In this document: in pieces, positions 51,230-59,968 of the stretch
How the letters are laid out: each line of letters begins with the position of its first letter
How positions within the stretch are numbered: the first letter of the stretch is position 1
Origin: JAAGZL01 sp050291365
GTDB lineage: Bacteria > Pseudomonadota > Gammaproteobacteria > Chromatiales > Chromatiaceae
Length of the DNA: 64,000 bases
Assembly (NCBI GenBank): GCA_050291365.1
Contig: JBNKJS010000006.1
Coordinates: 49,006-113,005 of the forward strand
Direction: 5' to 3'
Program-made: the position numbers and the translations under genes
Notes under the pieces: generated by a model
What the model saw: only the letters and a program-made list of their open reading frames with translations
The model's database searches: none
Told to the model about the DNA's origin: nothing

Positions 51230-51310
51230 ATTTGGGGTCGGAGTAAAAACTCTTAGGGTATTTGCCCAAAATAGTAAAATTGTTAATGAGTTTTTACTCC
51301 GACCCCAAAT
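51230..51310. mobile_element. 81-bp MITE-like inverted repeat element
   Basis: Perfect 23-bp arms (51230-51252 and 51288-51310) flank a 35-base spacer with a smaller GGG..CCC hairpin. The arm core TTGGGGTCGGAG...ACTC resembles the TTGGGGTCAGAGTAAAA motif known to flank REP-associated (TnpA/RAYT-type) transposases in proteobacteria. No transposase is inside, so it would be a non-autonomous copy. Confidence 0.6.
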
Positions 51311-51401
51311 GCTTTCAAATACTGGACTCCTTCGCAGGTAGGGCTTGCACGGGAATCACTCCTTACTTAAGATGAATCAGAAGATCTGAAAGGAGACAAT
51401 G

Positions 51402-51839
51402 ATGCCCTGGTGGGGATGGATAATATTTGGTGCCTTGCTGCTCGGTTCCGAGCTATTGATAGTCGATGCCGGCTTTTACCTGGTGTTTATCGGCATTGCC
51501 GCGGCCATCACCGGACTGATCGAACTCGGTGGTGTGGGCCTTGAGCCCTGGGGGCAGTGGATCATGTTTTCGACCATTGCGCTGATTCTGATGGTGTTTT
51601 TTCGCAAGCAACTCTATGCCAAATTGCGTGGTTCCGGGGTTGGTTATGAAACTGGGCCTGCAGGCGAAGTGGTCACGCTTGAGCAGGACTTGCCGGTTGG
51701 CGAAAAAGGCAGGCTGGCTTACCGCGGTACCGAATGGACCGTGATCAACGATAGTGACCAGGCTTTTACCGCTGGCCAGCATGTAAAGATTGTCAGCGTC
51801 GATGGCCTGACCCTGCGGCTGGAACGCATCCAAAAATAA
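51402..51839 (+). CDS. NfeD-family membrane protein
   Basis: A short NfeD (NfeD1b type) of 145 residues: two N-terminal helices (WGWIIFGALLLGSELLIVDAGFYLVFIGIAAAITGLIEL, then a third near 50-67) and a C-terminal OB-fold domain (GPAGEVVTLEQDLPVGEKGRLAYRGTEW). The GGAG at 51392 fits the second ATG at 51402 (6 bases) better than the one at 51399. It is paired with the SPFH gene 17 bases on, the same pair as YbbJ/QmcA; NfeD and SPFH form a membrane microdomain complex. Confidence 0.93.
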   Translation: MPWWGWIIFGALLLGSELLIVDAGFYLVFIGIAAAITGLIELGGVGLEPWGQWIMFSTIALILMVFFRKQLYAKLRGSGVGYETGPAGEVVTLEQDLPVGEKGRLAYRGTEWTVINDSDQAFTAGQHVKIVSVDGLTLRLERIQK

Positions 51840-51856
51840 CACTAAGGAGAGCAACC

Positions 51857-52795
51857 ATGATCGAAAATTTTGCATTCTGGGTTTCCATTGCTACAGCAGC
51901 AGTAGTGGTCCTGATCATTTTCAAGACTGCGGTGGTTGTGCCACAGCAGAGCGCCTATGTGGTAGAGAGTCTTGGTAAGTACAGCCGCACCTTGCGTGCC
52001 GGATTCCATATCCTGATTCCATTTATCGAATCTGCAGCCTACAAGCACAGCCTGAAGGAGATTGCCTTCGACATCCCCGAACAAGTCTGTATTACCAACG
52101 ACAATGTCCAGGTAGGGGTCGATGGCGTGCTTTACCTGCAGGTGCTAGATCCGGAGCGTGCCTCTTACGGTATATCCGACTATGGATTTGCTATATCGCA
52201 GTTAGCACAGACCACACTGCGTAGTGAGATCGGCAAGATTGCCCTCGATCGGACCTTTGAAGAGCGCGCGATGATCAACGCCAACGTGGTCTCCGAACTG
52301 GATAAGGCCTCGGATCCCTGGGGAGTCAAGGTGCTGCGGTATGAAATCAAGAATATCAATCCACCCCACGATGTGCTTAGTGCGATGGAAAAACAGATGC
52401 GCGCCGAACGTGAGAAGCGTGCGGTTATTCTGACCTCGGAAGGTGAACGTGACGCCAAGATCAACGAGGCCGAAGGTGAAAAGCAACGCGTCATCAAAGA
52501 GTCAGAGGCCAAAAAACAGCAGCAGATCAACGAGGCCGAGGGTGAAGCCGAGGCTATTCTGGCCGTCGCTACGGCAACAGCGAAGGGCCTGCATCGCGTT
52601 GCGCAATCTCTGGTTACCGAAGGGGGTAATTCGGCGATGCAACTGCGAATTGCGGAGGCATACATCGCTCAGTTCGGCAATCTGGCTAAAGAGGGTAATA
52701 CCCTAGTCGTGCCGTCCAACCTGGCTGATATTTCGTCGATGATCGCTCTTGCCACCACCATCGCCAAAAAAGATATGCCTGGATCGGTGAGTTAA
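51857..52795 (+). CDS. SPFH/band-7 domain protein (QmcA/paraslipin type)
   Basis: This 312-residue protein has an N-terminal membrane helix (about 5-28), the band-7 domain (VVVPQQSAYVVESLGKYSRTLRAGFHILIPFIESAAYKH, then PWGVKVLRYEIKNINPP), and a coiled coil rich in EAEGE (about 190-235). The paraslipin N-terminal pattern and NfeD partner place it near QmcA/YbbK. Such proteins scaffold membrane domains and act with FtsH or proteases in some species. Confidence 0.94.
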   Translation: MIENFAFWVSIATAAVVVLIIFKTAVVVPQQSAYVVESLGKYSRTLRAGFHILIPFIESAAYKHSLKEIAFDIPEQVCITNDNVQVGVDGVLYLQVLDPERASYGISDYGFAISQLAQTTLRSEIGKIALDRTFEERAMINANVVSELDKASDPWGVKVLRYEIKNINPPHDVLSAMEKQMRAEREKRAVILTSEGERDAKINEAEGEKQRVIKESEAKKQQQINEAEGEAEAILAVATATAKGLHRVAQSLVTEGGNSAMQLRIAEAYIAQFGNLAKEGNTLVVPSNLADISSMIALATTIAKKDMPGSVS

Positions 52796-52815
52796 GGGGC
52801 TCATCCGACGGGATA

Positions 52816-52840
52816 TCCCTCTCCCCACAAGGGAGAGGGA
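52816..52840. repeat. palindrome after the SPFH gene
   Basis: TCCCTCTCCC-CACAA-GGGAGAGGGA forms a 10-bp perfect stem with a 5-base loop, 21 bases after the SPFH stop. There is no T-run after it. The core is a widespread REP-like motif. Confidence 0.55.
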
Positions 52841-52880
52841 GATGGATGCCGGATCAAGTCGCGGAATAAAAACTGGACCA

Positions 52881-55800
52881 TCACCCCATTCCACTCTTAA
52901 TCTGCGGTATACGCGTCTGCATCACCGCATAGTAGACCACAGGAATCACCACCAGTGTCATCACGGTAGAAACAAACAGCCCGAAGATCAGAGATACCGC
53001 AAGACCGCTGAAGATAGGATCATCCAGGATAAAGAATGCGCCGCCCATCGCTGCCAGGGCGGTGAGGATGATGGGTTTGGCCCGTACCACCGCAGAGCGA
53101 ATCACTGCCTTCTCCAACGTCATGCCACCCCGTACCTCTTGGTTGATGAAATCTACCAACAGAATAGAGTTGCGCACAATTATGCCGGCCAGGGCGATCA
53201 TGCCGATCATGGAGGTGGCGGTGAACTGCGCACCTAATAGCGCATGTCCCGGCATTATGCCGATGATGGTCAGGGGTATGGGGGCCATGATCACCAGTGG
53301 CACCAGGTAGGAGCGGAACTGGGCCACCACCAGCAGGTAGATAAGGATCAGACCAACGGAGTAGGCGATGCCCATATCGCGGAAGGTGTCGTAGGTGATC
53401 TGCCACTCGCCATCCCACTTGACGCTGTATGAGTATGGGTTGTCCGGTTGAGAGATGAACCACTGTTCCAATATGCCTCGCTCTTCGATGGTGTCGGCGA
53501 TGTCAAACATCCCGTAGAGCGGACTATCGGTGTCGCCGGCCATATCGCCGGTAACATAGACCACCGGCAGCAGATCCTTGTGATGGATCGAGTGTTCGCG
53601 TTTTGCTGGAACCACCTTGACTAGCTCGGAGAGTGGCACAGCATCTCCCTGCATGCTGGGGATCTTCAAAGAGAGTATCTGCTGCAGATTAGACTTATCG
53701 GACTCTGCATATTTCACTCGGATGGGAACCGCATACTTCATGTTCTTTCCATGCAGATAGGTCATGTCAGCCCCGCCGATCACCGTTGCCATGGCCTGGG
53801 AGACGCTCTCCTGGGATACACCCAACAGCGCGGCCTTGGTGCGGTCAACCAGGATCAGAAGTTTGTCCGAGGGAAACTCCACGCTATCGTCCACATCTAT
53901 GACATCCTCGGTCTGGCTAAACAGCTCCCGTACCTGTTTGGCTATGCCGATCTGTCCCTTATAGTCCACGCCGTAGATCTCGGCCACCAGGGGTGACAAT
54001 ACAGGCGGCCCCGGGGGGAGTTCGACTATCTTTACGTTACCCTGGTATTTTGCGGCGATTTCCTGGATGGGTTGGCGCACGGCCAGGGCAATCTCATGAC
54101 TCTGACGGTCACGCTGGTGTTTATCCAGCAGATTCACCTGGATATCACCTAGATTGGGGGCCTCACGCAGGTAGTATTGGCGCACTAGCCCGTTGAAGCT
54201 GATGGGGGCTGAGGTGCCGGCGTAGGTCTGGTAGTTGGTGACCTCAGGGACGGTTTTGAGATAGCCGCCGATATCGGTCAAGACCCGAGAGGTCTGTTCC
54301 AGGCTGGTGCCCTCCGGCATGTCCAGAATCACCTGGAATTCCGATTTGTTGTCGAAGGGCAGCATCTTCATGACCACTGCCTTGGATACCACCAGCAGTA
54401 GAGATAGAACGATCAACCCTATGATGGAGGCAAGCAGCAGTCTTCTCTTTCTTGGGCCGTTATTAAATTCAATAAATGGGTGCATCAGCCGGTGAAAAGT
54501 CTGGAACAGCGGGCCGCTCTCATCTATCTCGTCTCCATGTGCGGCATGGGCATGGGCCCTGCCGGCCAAGGCTTTATAGGTGAGCCAGGGGGTGAGGATA
54601 AAAGCCACCAGTAGGGAGATCAGCATACCCATGGAGGCGTTGATCGGAATAGGACTCATGTAGGGCCCCATCAGACCGCTGACGAAGGCCATGGGCATCA
54701 GCGCCGCAATGACAGTGAAGGTGGCCAGGATGGTGGGTCCGCCCACCTCATCTACCGCTTTCGGAATGGCCTCAAGCAGATTCTTTGCCCCCATGCTGAT
54801 GTGGCGGTGGATGTTCTCCACTACCACAATGGCGTCATCCACCAGGATGCCTATGGAGAAGATCAGGGCGAACAGGGAGACCCGATTCAGGGTGAAGCCC
54901 CAGGCCCAGGAGGCAAACAGGGTGATGGCGAGGGTTATGACTACAGCAGTTCCCACGATAATGGCTTCACGCCATCCCAGGGCGAACATAACCAGCAATA
55001 CCACGGACGCGGTGGCAAATATGAGTTTACTGATAAGTTTCTTGGCCTTGGCGTCTGCGGTTTCACCGTAGTTTCGGGTGATGCTGGCGTGTACACCATC
55101 TGGGATAAATATCCCCTTCAGTTGCTCAAAGCGCTCGATCACGGCGTTTGCGATATCCACCGCATTGGTGCCGGGCTTCTTGGCAATGGCAATGGTGACT
55201 GCGGGCAGGGTACCGGAGTCGGAGAGAGCCTGATTGCTGGAGCCTGGTCCGCTGCCGATCCACACATACTGGCTGGGTTGGTCGGGACCATGTTTGATGG
55301 TTGCTACATCGCGCAGATAGACCGGGCCGCCATCATGTACACCAACTACCAGGTCGCCCACCTGCTCTGCATTGGAGAGAAATGAGCCGGACTGTATTAG
55401 TACCTCATGGTTGTCGTTGGTGATGCTTAGGTTGTCACGCACCACGTTGGCGGAGGTGAGAGCCTGCTGCAGGTCGTTCAGGTTTATGTTGTATCCGGCC
55501 AGGGCCTGTGGATCCAATAGGACACTCACTACCCGTTCCGGTGCGCCCACCGTATAGATATCCCTGGTTCCGGGCACCCGTTGCAGTTCGGCCTCGATGG
55601 CGTGAGCCACCTGGCCCAGTTCATAGCCGCCTATCTCCGGGTTGTCGGACCATAGGGTGGCGGTGATGATGGGCACATCGTCAATGCCCATGGGTTTTAT
55701 GATGGGTTGGGCCACGCCCAGGTTGGGTGGCAGCCAATCCTGATTGGAGTAGATCTTGTTGAAGAGGCGCAGGATGGCGTCACTGCGACTTACCCCCACC

Positions 55801-56096
55801 TCGTAACGTACGGTCAGAACCGCCATGCCGGGACGGGAGGCGGAGTAGATGTGCTTTACCCCTTCGATCTCAGACATAGCCTGCTCTGCCGGTGCGGCCA
55901 CCAGGCTCTCTATCTCGGTTGCAGTAGCGCCAGGGAAGGGGATGAAAACGTTGGCGAAGGTGACATCGATCTGTGGCTCCTCTTCCCGCGGCGTGATCAT
56001 TACGGCGAAGATCCCGAGCAGAAGACCAACCAGCGCCAGCAGGGGGGTAATGCTGGTGGTGAGGAAGCTTTCGGCGATACGGCCGGATATGCCCAT
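52881..56096 (-). CDS. RND-family efflux permease (AcrB/HAE1 type)
   Basis: An inner-membrane drug/proton antiporter of 1071 residues from the ATG at 56096 (MGISGRIAESFLTTSITPL), just one base after the adaptor's TAA. The TM4 pair is visible in FSIGILVDDAIVVVENIHRH (the Asp-Asp proton relay), and TM10-like repeats occur later (NSILLVDFINQEVRGG). Two large periplasmic loops follow TM1 and TM7. The N-terminus (REEEPQIDVTFANVFIPFPGATATEIESLVAAPAEQAMSEIEGV) is a typical HAE1. The substrate is not predicted. The outer membrane partner is not in the window. Confidence 0.93.
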   Translation of the reverse strand: MGISGRIAESFLTTSITPLLALVGLLLGIFAVMITPREEEPQIDVTFANVFIPFPGATATEIESLVAAPAEQAMSEIEGVKHIYSASRPGMAVLTVRYEVGVSRSDAILRLFNKIYSNQDWLPPNLGVAQPIIKPMGIDDVPIITATLWSDNPEIGGYELGQVAHAIEAELQRVPGTRDIYTVGAPERVVSVLLDPQALAGYNINLNDLQQALTSANVVRDNLSITNDNHEVLIQSGSFLSNAEQVGDLVVGVHDGGPVYLRDVATIKHGPDQPSQYVWIGSGPGSSNQALSDSGTLPAVTIAIAKKPGTNAVDIANAVIERFEQLKGIFIPDGVHASITRNYGETADAKAKKLISKLIFATASVVLLVMFALGWREAIIVGTAVVITLAITLFASWAWGFTLNRVSLFALIFSIGILVDDAIVVVENIHRHISMGAKNLLEAIPKAVDEVGGPTILATFTVIAALMPMAFVSGLMGPYMSPIPINASMGMLISLLVAFILTPWLTYKALAGRAHAHAAHGDEIDESGPLFQTFHRLMHPFIEFNNGPRKRRLLLASIIGLIVLSLLLVVSKAVVMKMLPFDNKSEFQVILDMPEGTSLEQTSRVLTDIGGYLKTVPEVTNYQTYAGTSAPISFNGLVRQYYLREAPNLGDIQVNLLDKHQRDRQSHEIALAVRQPIQEIAAKYQGNVKIVELPPGPPVLSPLVAEIYGVDYKGQIGIAKQVRELFSQTEDVIDVDDSVEFPSDKLLILVDRTKAALLGVSQESVSQAMATVIGGADMTYLHGKNMKYAVPIRVKYAESDKSNLQQILSLKIPSMQGDAVPLSELVKVVPAKREHSIHHKDLLPVVYVTGDMAGDTDSPLYGMFDIADTIEERGILEQWFISQPDNPYSYSVKWDGEWQITYDTFRDMGIAYSVGLILIYLLVVAQFRSYLVPLVIMAPIPLTIIGIMPGHALLGAQFTATSMIGMIALAGIIVRNSILLVDFINQEVRGGMTLEKAVIRSAVVRAKPIILTALAAMGGAFFILDDPIFSGLAVSLIFGLFVSTVMTLVVIPVVYYAVMQTRIPQIKSGMG

Positions 56097-56097
56097 C

Positions 56098-57150
56098 TTA
56101 CTCACCGTCACTCTCCTCACTGTTATTTGCCTGTTGTTTCAACAGGGCGCCAGCCGCTATGGGATCCAGGACCACCTGTTCCTTCTGATCCAGCCCAGCC
56201 AGGATGGCGATACTATTATCGTCTATCTTCTCTCCCAGTCGTATGTGGCGGAAAGATACCCTGCCCTCTTGGTCCAGTACATAGACCCCGGTTACCTCGC
56301 TACGGAATACCACCGCCTGCTGCGGTATCAACAGATGTTTTTCTGTTCCCACCGCAAAGGCGGTCTTAACATACATGCCGGGGAACAGTCCTGAGATCTC
56401 CTGCGGTAGTTCCAGTCGCACCTTAAAGGTGTTACTTCCAGGCTGGGCATATGGAAATACTGTTAGTTTAGTGGCCTCTACAGACCGGTTGTCCGGCAGC
56501 TCTATGCGGGCCTTGCTACCCTTTCTGATTTGCTGGATAAGGCTCTGGGGCACGTTTACATTGACCCGCAACCTCTCCAGGGAGAGACCACTCATCAGCT
56601 TCTGGCCCATGTTTGCTGTTTCTCCTACTTCGATATGGCGTTGGGTGACTATGCCGGAGAAGGGTGCCCTGATTTCGGTGTAACGCAGTTGTTCCTCAGC
56701 CTGCTCAAGCCCTGCTTGGGCTGCCTTGAGTCGAGCCTCTGCCGCCCGTAGATTGGCATTGGCCTGGTCCATTGCAGAACTGGAGACCAGGTCCTTTTTA
56801 AAGACGGCGACGATACGCTCATGTTGTTTCTTTATCTCTTCCAGTCGAGCCTTCGCGGTATTCAGATCTGCCTTGGCCTGAACCAGTCTGGCCTTCTGCT
56901 CGGTATCCTTGAGCCGTATGATCAGGCTGTCCTTCTGCACATACTCTTCCACGTCCACCAGGATCTCCATCACCTGTCCCTGGGTCTGGGCCGTGAGTGT
57001 GCCTTGATTGACCGCCTCTACTACGCCGTCGAGTCGATGCTCCAGAGGTAACTCGCTATAACCGGCCTGAGCCGTCTTCAGCGGGGAGTCTGCTGCTGCC
57101 GCAGAAGCAAGCAATAGGGTTGAAAGGAGGGTGATCAGGCGGGTTTTCAT
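56098..57150 (-). CDS. RND efflux periplasmic adaptor (membrane fusion protein)
   Basis: The periplasmic adaptor joins the pump to an outer-membrane channel. It has 350 residues: a signal peptide (MKTRLITLLSTLLLASAAAA), a barrel-sandwich hybrid (GVVEAVNQGTLTAQTQGQVMEILVDVEEYVQKDSLIIRL), a coiled-coil hairpin (about 80-150; LVQAKADLNTAKARLEEIKKQ), the second half of the lipoyl domain (IRAPFSGIVTQRHIEVGETANMG) and a beta barrel. No lipid-anchor Cys is seen. It leads the two-gene RND operon. Confidence 0.92.
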   Translation of the reverse strand: MKTRLITLLSTLLLASAAAADSPLKTAQAGYSELPLEHRLDGVVEAVNQGTLTAQTQGQVMEILVDVEEYVQKDSLIIRLKDTEQKARLVQAKADLNTAKARLEEIKKQHERIVAVFKKDLVSSSAMDQANANLRAAEARLKAAQAGLEQAEEQLRYTEIRAPFSGIVTQRHIEVGETANMGQKLMSGLSLERLRVNVNVPQSLIQQIRKGSKARIELPDNRSVEATKLTVFPYAQPGSNTFKVRLELPQEISGLFPGMYVKTAFAVGTEKHLLIPQQAVVFRSEVTGVYVLDQEGRVSFRHIRLGEKIDDNSIAILAGLDQKEQVVLDPIAAGALLKQQANNSEESDGE

Positions 57151-57239
57151 GCCGGTTTCTCCGGGTTGAGAGTAAATAAGAGTTTTCTAATATACATTCT
57201 TGTTCAGGTATTTCAATAGCGACTTAGCATAATCGTAGA

Positions 57240-57995
57240 TTATTCACTAGTTGTTACAACCGGTGGTGCCTCGTCCATCAGCGACCGCATGGCATGCAGG
57301 ATGTTGGCATAGAGATGGCGGTTTTGCTTCTCTTCATTCAGCAGCAGCTCCTTCATGTGCTGACGCTGGGTTGGCATATCGAAGCAGGCAGGACAGCTAT
57401 CTGGGATGATGGGTAGCCCTGCCTCTTGGGCAAAACTGCCGGTCTGGGTCTCGCGGCAATAGACTAGGGGGCGGATGATGCGTATATCTCCGTCGTCGTT
57501 CACGTAATGGGCCTTCATGGTTCGCAGTTGTCCTCCATGGAACATGGACATGAGCAGGCTCTCAGCCAGATCATCCAGATGTTGTGCCAGAGCCAGCACG
57601 TTATAGCCATGCTCGCGGCAGGTGCTGTACATGATGCCACGCTTCATGCGTGAGCAGTAGGCGCAGAAGGAGTCGCCATCCATGCGCTGTTTGGCCTCCT
57701 CCATTATGGGCTGTTGTTGGTAGTAGTAAGGGACGTCGAGAGCCTCGTAATAGGCCTTGAGATCGCTGGGGTCGAAACCCTCCACCTCAGGGTCTACCGT
57801 GATCACACCTAGCTCGAATTTGACCGGGGCGTAGGTGCGCAGGTGGGCCAGGATCTGTAGCAGTGATAGTGAGTCCTTACCTCCGCTCACTCCCAGCAAT
57901 ATACGGTCACCTTCGCGGATCATGCTGTAGTCGGCAATGGCGCGTCCTACCTTGCGTAACAGGGATTTTGGTGGTTTTTGAATTGAGCGGCTCAT
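57240..57995 (-). CDS. ttcA: tRNA 2-thiocytidine biosynthesis protein TtcA
   Basis: TtcA thiolates C32 of certain tRNAs using ATP and an iron-sulfur cluster. Its 251 residues contain the PP-loop SGGKDS (37-42), the CxxC pair Cys111/Cys114 in CAYCSRMKRG, and a later Cys201/Cys204 (SCPACF), which supply cluster ligands. It is shorter than E. coli TtcA (311), lacking an N-terminal extension, so some TtcA-like paralogue is possible. The gene is alone on its strand. Confidence 0.92.
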   Translation of the reverse strand: MSRSIQKPPKSLLRKVGRAIADYSMIREGDRILLGVSGGKDSLSLLQILAHLRTYAPVKFELGVITVDPEVEGFDPSDLKAYYEALDVPYYYQQQPIMEEAKQRMDGDSFCAYCSRMKRGIMYSTCREHGYNVLALAQHLDDLAESLLMSMFHGGQLRTMKAHYVNDDGDIRIIRPLVYCRETQTGSFAQEAGLPIIPDSCPACFDMPTQRQHMKELLLNEEKQNRHLYANILHAMRSLMDEAPPVVTTSE

Positions 57996-58248
57996 CTATA
58001 TTGAACTCTGGGTTTATGGGCACAAGTTTAACAGTAAATGGGTCGTTCATGCCTCTTTGCAGATGGGGTGAAGGGAGTATACTGTGGATAGAGTGGTACT
58101 TGAGGTAAAAGTGGAGGGGCTATAACCGTTTGTTTGTAATGCCTTTCGGCATAAATAGATACACCGGCAGGGAGCGTTAATCGGGAGGGGATGCCCCTAG
58201 GTAAGGGTGTATCTACATAAAACTAATAGAATAATTAGGATATATAAG

Positions 58249-58728
58249 ATGCAGGTAGAGAGATACCGCATTGTCCTGACCGGTTGGACTATGTCTGGGC
58301 ACCAAACCCAAAAAGTTATCACCGAGTTAAGCCGCCTGTTCAAGATCCCAGAGGACAGGGTAAGACCTTTGTTGATTGGGGAGCCTTCAATTATTCGCCG
58401 CGATCTTACGCTGGAGAAGGCGGAGCATCTGCGCAATAAGATTGAGCAGAGGGGCGCTGTCTGTAGTCTTAAAAGGGTAGTGCGTAATGAGGTTGATTTG
58501 CGCCAGGATACAGATAGTTTTGACCACAGGGTTATGATGGAGCCAGATCTGAACATGGAGAGCACCCAGTTCATTATGACCGAGAAGCCTCCTAGCCCAG
58601 CTAGGCTAAGACCGGGATTCTTTTCCCGTCAGGGTTCCCAAAGTAAGCGGAGAGGTTTGTCTAGGTATCAGATTCTGCTGCTGGTCTTGGTGTTTTCGAT
58701 TGTAGTGGCATTGGCTCTGCTGCTGTAA
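58249..58728 (+). CDS. membrane-anchored protein with L7/L12-like N-terminal domain
   Basis: The start at 58249 has AGGA eight bases before the ATG and gives 159 residues. The N-terminal ~65 residues (RYRIVLTGWTMSGHQTQKVITELSRLFKIPEDRVRPLLIG, then EKAEHLRNKIEQRGAVC) resemble small domains often found in membrane proteins, with a helix-turn-helix-like or ribosomal L7/L12-like look (EKAEHL..KIEQRGA). A C-terminal membrane helix (about 139-159; YQILLLVLVFSIVVALALLL) follows a basic linker. The family is not recognised by name. It faces the crp gene, with 36 bases between stops. Confidence 0.65.
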   Translation: MQVERYRIVLTGWTMSGHQTQKVITELSRLFKIPEDRVRPLLIGEPSIIRRDLTLEKAEHLRNKIEQRGAVCSLKRVVRNEVDLRQDTDSFDHRVMMEPDLNMESTQFIMTEKPPSPARLRPGFFSRQGSQSKRRGLSRYQILLLVLVFSIVVALALLL

Positions 58729-58764
58729 CGCTCCTCATGCAGCGTGCGGGCTAGGGGTCTCTAT

Positions 58765-59418
58765 TCAGCGGGTGCCGAATACCACTATAGTCTTCCCTTT
58801 TACATCGATCAGCCCTTGCTCTTCCAGGGTCTTCAAGACCCGTCCAGCCATCTCCCTAGAGCATCCCACAATGCGTCCGATCTCCTGGCGGGTTATGCGG
58901 ATCTGCATGCCGTCAGGGTGAGTCATGGCGTCAGGCTGCTTGCATAGCTCAAGCAGGGTGCCGGCGATGCGGCCGGTGACATCAAGGAATGCCAGGTGTC
59001 CAACCTTGTAACTGGTATGCATCAGGCGATCCGCCAACTGACCACCAAATGCGTAGAGTATCTGTCTGGCATACTGCTGCAGCCCGGTATCGAAAAGCTG
59101 TTCCAGGCGGCTATAACTTATTTCGGCCAGGATGCATTCTGAGCGGGTTTTTACCAGCACGCTACGTACGGCGTGTGGCCTGAATAGTCCCATCTCGCCG
59201 ATAAACTCCCCCTTGTTGAGATAGGTTAGAATTATCTCTTTGCCATCTTCGTCCTCAATAATGATGGTAACTGAGCCCTCTATGATGTAGAAAAGCGCAT
59301 CAGCAGGATCGCCCGGGCGGATGATCTCAGCTTTTGCGGGATATCTTCTGCGGTGGCAATAAGATAGAAAAGGCTGGAGGAATTCCGGTTCTGGCTGGGG
59401 AGGTTGAATGATCGTCAT
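58765..59418 (-). CDS. crp: cAMP receptor protein (Crp/Vfr)
   Basis: A cAMP-activated global regulator of 217 residues from the ATG at 59418 (MTIIQPPQP). The cNMP fold includes CHRRRYPAKAEIIRPGDPADALFYIIEGSVTIIIEDEDGKEII and the phosphate-binding GEMGLFRPHAVRSVLVKT with its Arg-Ser. The DNA-recognition helix is in ITRQEIGRIVGCSREMAGRVLKTLEEQGLI, and the C-terminus TIVVFGTR matches Vfr and E. coli Crp. The cAMP pocket thus looks intact, so it should respond to cAMP. It is divergent from the OsmC gene, as vfr and its OsmC neighbour are in Pseudomonas. Confidence 0.95.
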   Translation of the reverse strand: MTIIQPPQPEPEFLQPFLSYCHRRRYPAKAEIIRPGDPADALFYIIEGSVTIIIEDEDGKEIILTYLNKGEFIGEMGLFRPHAVRSVLVKTRSECILAEISYSRLEQLFDTGLQQYARQILYAFGGQLADRLMHTSYKVGHLAFLDVTGRIAGTLLELCKQPDAMTHPDGMQIRITRQEIGRIVGCSREMAGRVLKTLEEQGLIDVKGKTIVVFGTR

Positions 59419-59544
59419 GATTGTTATGGTTTCATAATTATTACTAAGCGCCAACAAATGACGAGACTACCGCTATTTGTTGTCCATGAATAGTGCATAG
59501 GTCAAAATATTAGCAGTAAACAACAAAATCTGGGAGTGGAGTAG

Positions 59545-59961
59545 ATGAAAGCAAGGGTGAAATGGGTAGAAAACACCATGATGGTGGGTGAAGCGGAGAG
59601 CGGCCACGCTGTGGTAATGGATGGTCCAGAAGAGCACGGAGGCAGGAATCTTGGCACCAGGCCCATGGAGATGATCCTCCTGGGCTTGGGTGGATGTACC
59701 CAGTTTGATGTGGTGCATATCCTACGCAAGGGGAGACATCAGGTCGATTTTTGCGAGGTGGAGCTGGAGGCGGAGCGGGCGGATACCGATCCTAAGGTCT
59801 TTACCACTATTCATATCCACTTCAAGGTGGCAGGTCCGGGCCTGAAAGAGAAGGCGGTACAACGGGCGGTCGAACTAAGCGCAGAGAAGTTCTGTTCTGC
59901 CTCCATAATGTTGGGGGCCTCGGTGGATATTACCCATGGCTTTGAATTAGTGGAGGGGTGA
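59545..59961 (+). CDS. OsmC-family protein (YhfA-like)
   Basis: A 138-residue OsmC/Ohr-fold protein. The two redox cysteines are in LGGCTQFDVVHILRKGR and SAEKFCSASIML. YhfA-like members lie next to crp in many gammaproteobacteria, as here. OsmC proteins reduce organic hydroperoxides, but this subfamily's substrate is unproved. Start at 59545 has GGAGTGGAGTAG upstream. It ends eight bases from the GlcF-like gene, which is convergent. Confidence 0.9.
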   Translation: MKARVKWVENTMMVGEAESGHAVVMDGPEEHGGRNLGTRPMEMILLGLGGCTQFDVVHILRKGRHQVDFCEVELEAERADTDPKVFTTIHIHFKVAGPGLKEKAVQRAVELSAEKFCSASIMLGASVDITHGFELVEG

Positions 59962-59968
59962 TTGGGGT

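Noticed and set aside
54801..55385. 194-codon plus-strand frame
   Set aside because: It is antisense within the RND pump gene, whose domain pattern is continuous. The frame has glycine- and glutamine-rich low-complexity content typical of shadows.
55707..56369. 220-codon plus-strand frame across the RND pump/adaptor junction
   Set aside because: It crosses two convincing genes on the opposite strand and shows no family features.
57996..58248. Possible ncRNA between ttcA and the tail-anchored protein
   Set aside because: Small stems (ATGCC/GGCAT, GGGG/CCCC) occur but there is no terminator or promoter pair that would define a transcript.
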